A stretch of 7,481 nucleotides of DNA, taken from assembly GCA_943329165.2 (NCBI GenBank), contig CALQCV020000085.1, positions 1-7,481 on the forward strand, read 5' to 3'. This DNA comes from Candidatus Nitrotoga sp. CP45 (lineage in GTDB: Bacteria > Bacteroidota > Bacteroidia > Flavobacteriales > Flavobacteriaceae). Below the pieces are notes generated by a model that ran no database searches, was not told where the DNA came from, and was given only the letters and a program-made list of their open reading frames with translations. Shown piece by piece: positions 6,796 through 7,481 of this stretch (position 1 is the first letter of the stretch; each line of letters opens with the position of its first letter). The position numbers and the translations under genes were made by a program.

Positions 6796-6840
6796 CGCAA
6801 ATTCGAAAATTCAAATAAATTAATAATTTGCGAATTTGAA
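6796..6840 (+). repeat. Imperfect CGAATTTG inverted repeat after the dehydrogenase gene
   Basis: CAAATTCG (6798-6805) is complementary to CGAATTTG (6831-6838), and CAAAT (6812-6816) to ATTTG (6826-6830), giving an 8-bp plus 5-bp hairpin with a 6-base bulge and 9-base loop. An alternative pairing joins CGCAAATT (6796-6803) with AATTTGCG (6825-6832). It starts about 20 bases after the stop codon and could be a weak terminator, but it is AT-rich and has no clean T tract after it. It could also be a regulator-binding site for the downstream lrp-type gene. Confidence 0.4.
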
Positions 6841-6889
6841 GTTATTTATTCTAATGTTGTATTTGAGTTCTATATTGAAACTAAATTTC

Positions 6890-6897
6890 TATTTTTG
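6890..6897 (+). promoter_or_regulatory. Candidate -7 element for the Lrp/AsnC regulator gene
   Basis: TATTTTTG fits TAnnTTTG and ends 17 bases before the ATG at 6915, predicting a leader of about 11-14 bases, like the DUF3108 gene. TTTG at 6862-6865 is 24 bases upstream and could serve as a loose -33 element. The CGAATTTG inverted repeat lies about 50-90 bases upstream of this element. Confidence 0.45.
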
Positions 6898-6914
6898 CTT
6901 TAAATTCACAACTT

Positions 6915-7385
6915 ATGAAAATAAATCAGCTGCAAATAGAAATTGATGGTATCGACAAAGAAATTCTTCGTGATTTGATGGAAGATGCTCGAAAACCAAT
7001 ATTGCAGATTGCCAATAAAATTGGAATTTCTGGTGCAGCAATTCACCAACGATTACGAAAACTAGAAGATGCTGGTGTGATCGCCAGTTCTAAACTGATT
7101 GTAGATAATAAAGTTTTGGGTTATAAAACGATGGCCTTTATTGGGATCTATCTCGACAAAGCTTCGAGTAATTCGGAAGCAGTTAAAGAACTTAAAAAAA
7201 TTCCAGAAGTGTTAGAATGCCATTACACTACTGGAAATTGGAGTATTTTAATAAAAATAATTTGCCGAGATAACGAACATTTGATGCAGTTACTTAACAA
7301 AAAAATTCAGCCTATTGAAGGTGTGTCAAGGACAGAAACTTTTATCTCATTAGAACAGCAAATAGAAAGACAAATACAGTTATAA
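6915..7385 (+). CDS. Lrp/AsnC family transcriptional regulator
   Basis: The 156-residue length is typical of this family, whose members bind DNA as dimers assembled into octamers and respond to amino acids. The N-terminal winged helix-turn-helix is clear: DGIDKEILRDLMEDARKP at 11-28, the HTH itself at about 29-50 (ILQIANKIGISGAAIHQRLRKLE), then the AGVI turn at 53-56 into the wing. The C-terminal RAM (ligand-sensing) domain spans about 72-145, with TTGNWSILIKI at 105-115. In E. coli Lrp the corresponding segment is SGDFDYLLK; here Ser110 replaces the usual Asp, so effector specificity may differ. No Shine-Dalgarno precedes the ATG; a -7-like element does. Its position next to the saccharopine dehydrogenase suggests, but does not prove, that it senses an amino acid such as lysine and controls that gene or itself. 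Confidence 0.93.
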   Translation: MKINQLQIEIDGIDKEILRDLMEDARKPILQIANKIGISGAAIHQRLRKLEDAGVIASSKLIVDNKVLGYKTMAFIGIYLDKASSNSEAVKELKKIPEVLECHYTTGNWSILIKIICRDNEHLMQLLNKKIQPIEGVSRTETFISLEQQIERQIQL

Positions 7386-7386
7386 G

Positions 7387-7407
7387 TACGAAATACGAAG
7401 TTCGAAT
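7387..7407 (+). repeat. Three tandem CGAA heptamers after the regulator gene
   Basis: TACGAAA, TACGAAG and TTCGAAT run head to tail immediately after the regulator stop codon, a degenerate 7-base tandem repeat with invariant CGAA. Similar CGAA-rich intergenic runs are, to my recollection, common in flavobacterial genomes. The inverted repeat on the other side of the regulator gene (6796-6840) contains related TTCGAA and CGAATTT strings. Confidence 0.5.
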
Positions 7408-7444
7408 TTAAAATAAGGTTTAATAGTCAAAAATGGTTGGTAAA

Positions 7445-7460
7445 AATGCTGTGAAGCATT
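7445..7460 (-). terminator. Small hairpin near the right edge, possible minus-strand terminator
   Basis: AATGCT (7445-7450) and AGCATT (7455-7460) form a perfect 6-bp stem closed by the tetraloop GTGA, a GNRA loop when read on the plus strand. Read on the minus strand the stem runs straight into five T residues (7442-7446), as expected for a weak terminator of a gene entering from the right. No such gene can be seen in the remaining 20 bases, so the call is tentative. Confidence 0.3.
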
Positions 7461-7481
7461 GTAAAATATGATATTCCCGAA

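Noticed and set aside
7383..7481. Minus-strand frame open from the right edge to a stop at the end of the lrp gene, as a partial CDS
   Set aside because: About 32 codons of unremarkable AT-rich composition run through the hairpin and the heptamer repeats; it looks like intergenic DNA rather than a protein C-terminus.
1..7481. A hidden novel system (CRISPR, toxin-antitoxin, retron, phage or transposon cargo)
   Set aside because: There are no regular repeat-spacer units, no transposase, integrase or reverse transcriptase, no small toxin-like pairs and no composition break; the genes are housekeeping or conserved unknowns in orderly operons.

Overview
The window looks like chromosomal DNA from a member of the Bacteroidota, most likely Flavobacterium or a close relative in the Flavobacteriaceae. 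It is AT-rich and lysine/isoleucine/asparagine-rich in coding. No start codon has an obvious Shine-Dalgarno sequence. Elements matching the Bacteroidota -7 consensus TAnnTTTG lie just upstream of most transcription units. The gene set (DUF4271 protein next to hemD, ATP-dependent PEP carboxykinase, DUF423 protein, DUF3108 protein, LYS9-like saccharopine dehydrogenase, Lrp/AsnC regulator) also fits that group.

Left part (1-2013): a truncated polyprenol-phosphate mannosyltransferase-like glycosyltransferase runs off the left edge on the minus strand. It is divergent from a plus-strand pair, a six-helix membrane protein of the DUF4271 family and uroporphyrinogen-III synthase (hemD), separated by one base. 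A strong 15-bp hairpin with A and T tracts on either side (2032-2067) separates hemD from the convergent pckA and should terminate both.

Middle (2083-4178, minus strand): pckA, with every catalytic motif intact, follows a small DUF423 membrane protein by 80 bases. pckA has its own promoter-like element, so it need not depend on read-through.

Right part (4303-7385, plus strand): a secreted DUF3108 protein, a three-helix small membrane protein with a charged tail, and a saccharopine dehydrogenase (glutamate-forming, LYS9-like) are separated by 2 and 10 bases and form a likely operon. An Lrp/AsnC-family regulator follows with its own promoter, flanked by short CGAA-rich inverted and tandem repeats.

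Functionally this is mostly housekeeping: gluconeogenesis, tetrapyrrole synthesis, lipid-linked sugar supply and lysine/saccharopine metabolism with a possible local amino-acid-responsive regulator. I see no mobile element, CRISPR array, RNA gene, defence system or biosynthetic cluster, and no convincing undescribed system. The points worth a second look are two start-site corrections, a possible internal hemD promoter, small inverted repeats in regulatory positions, and the uncharacterised DUF3108/small-membrane-protein pair joined to an amino-acid dehydrogenase gene.
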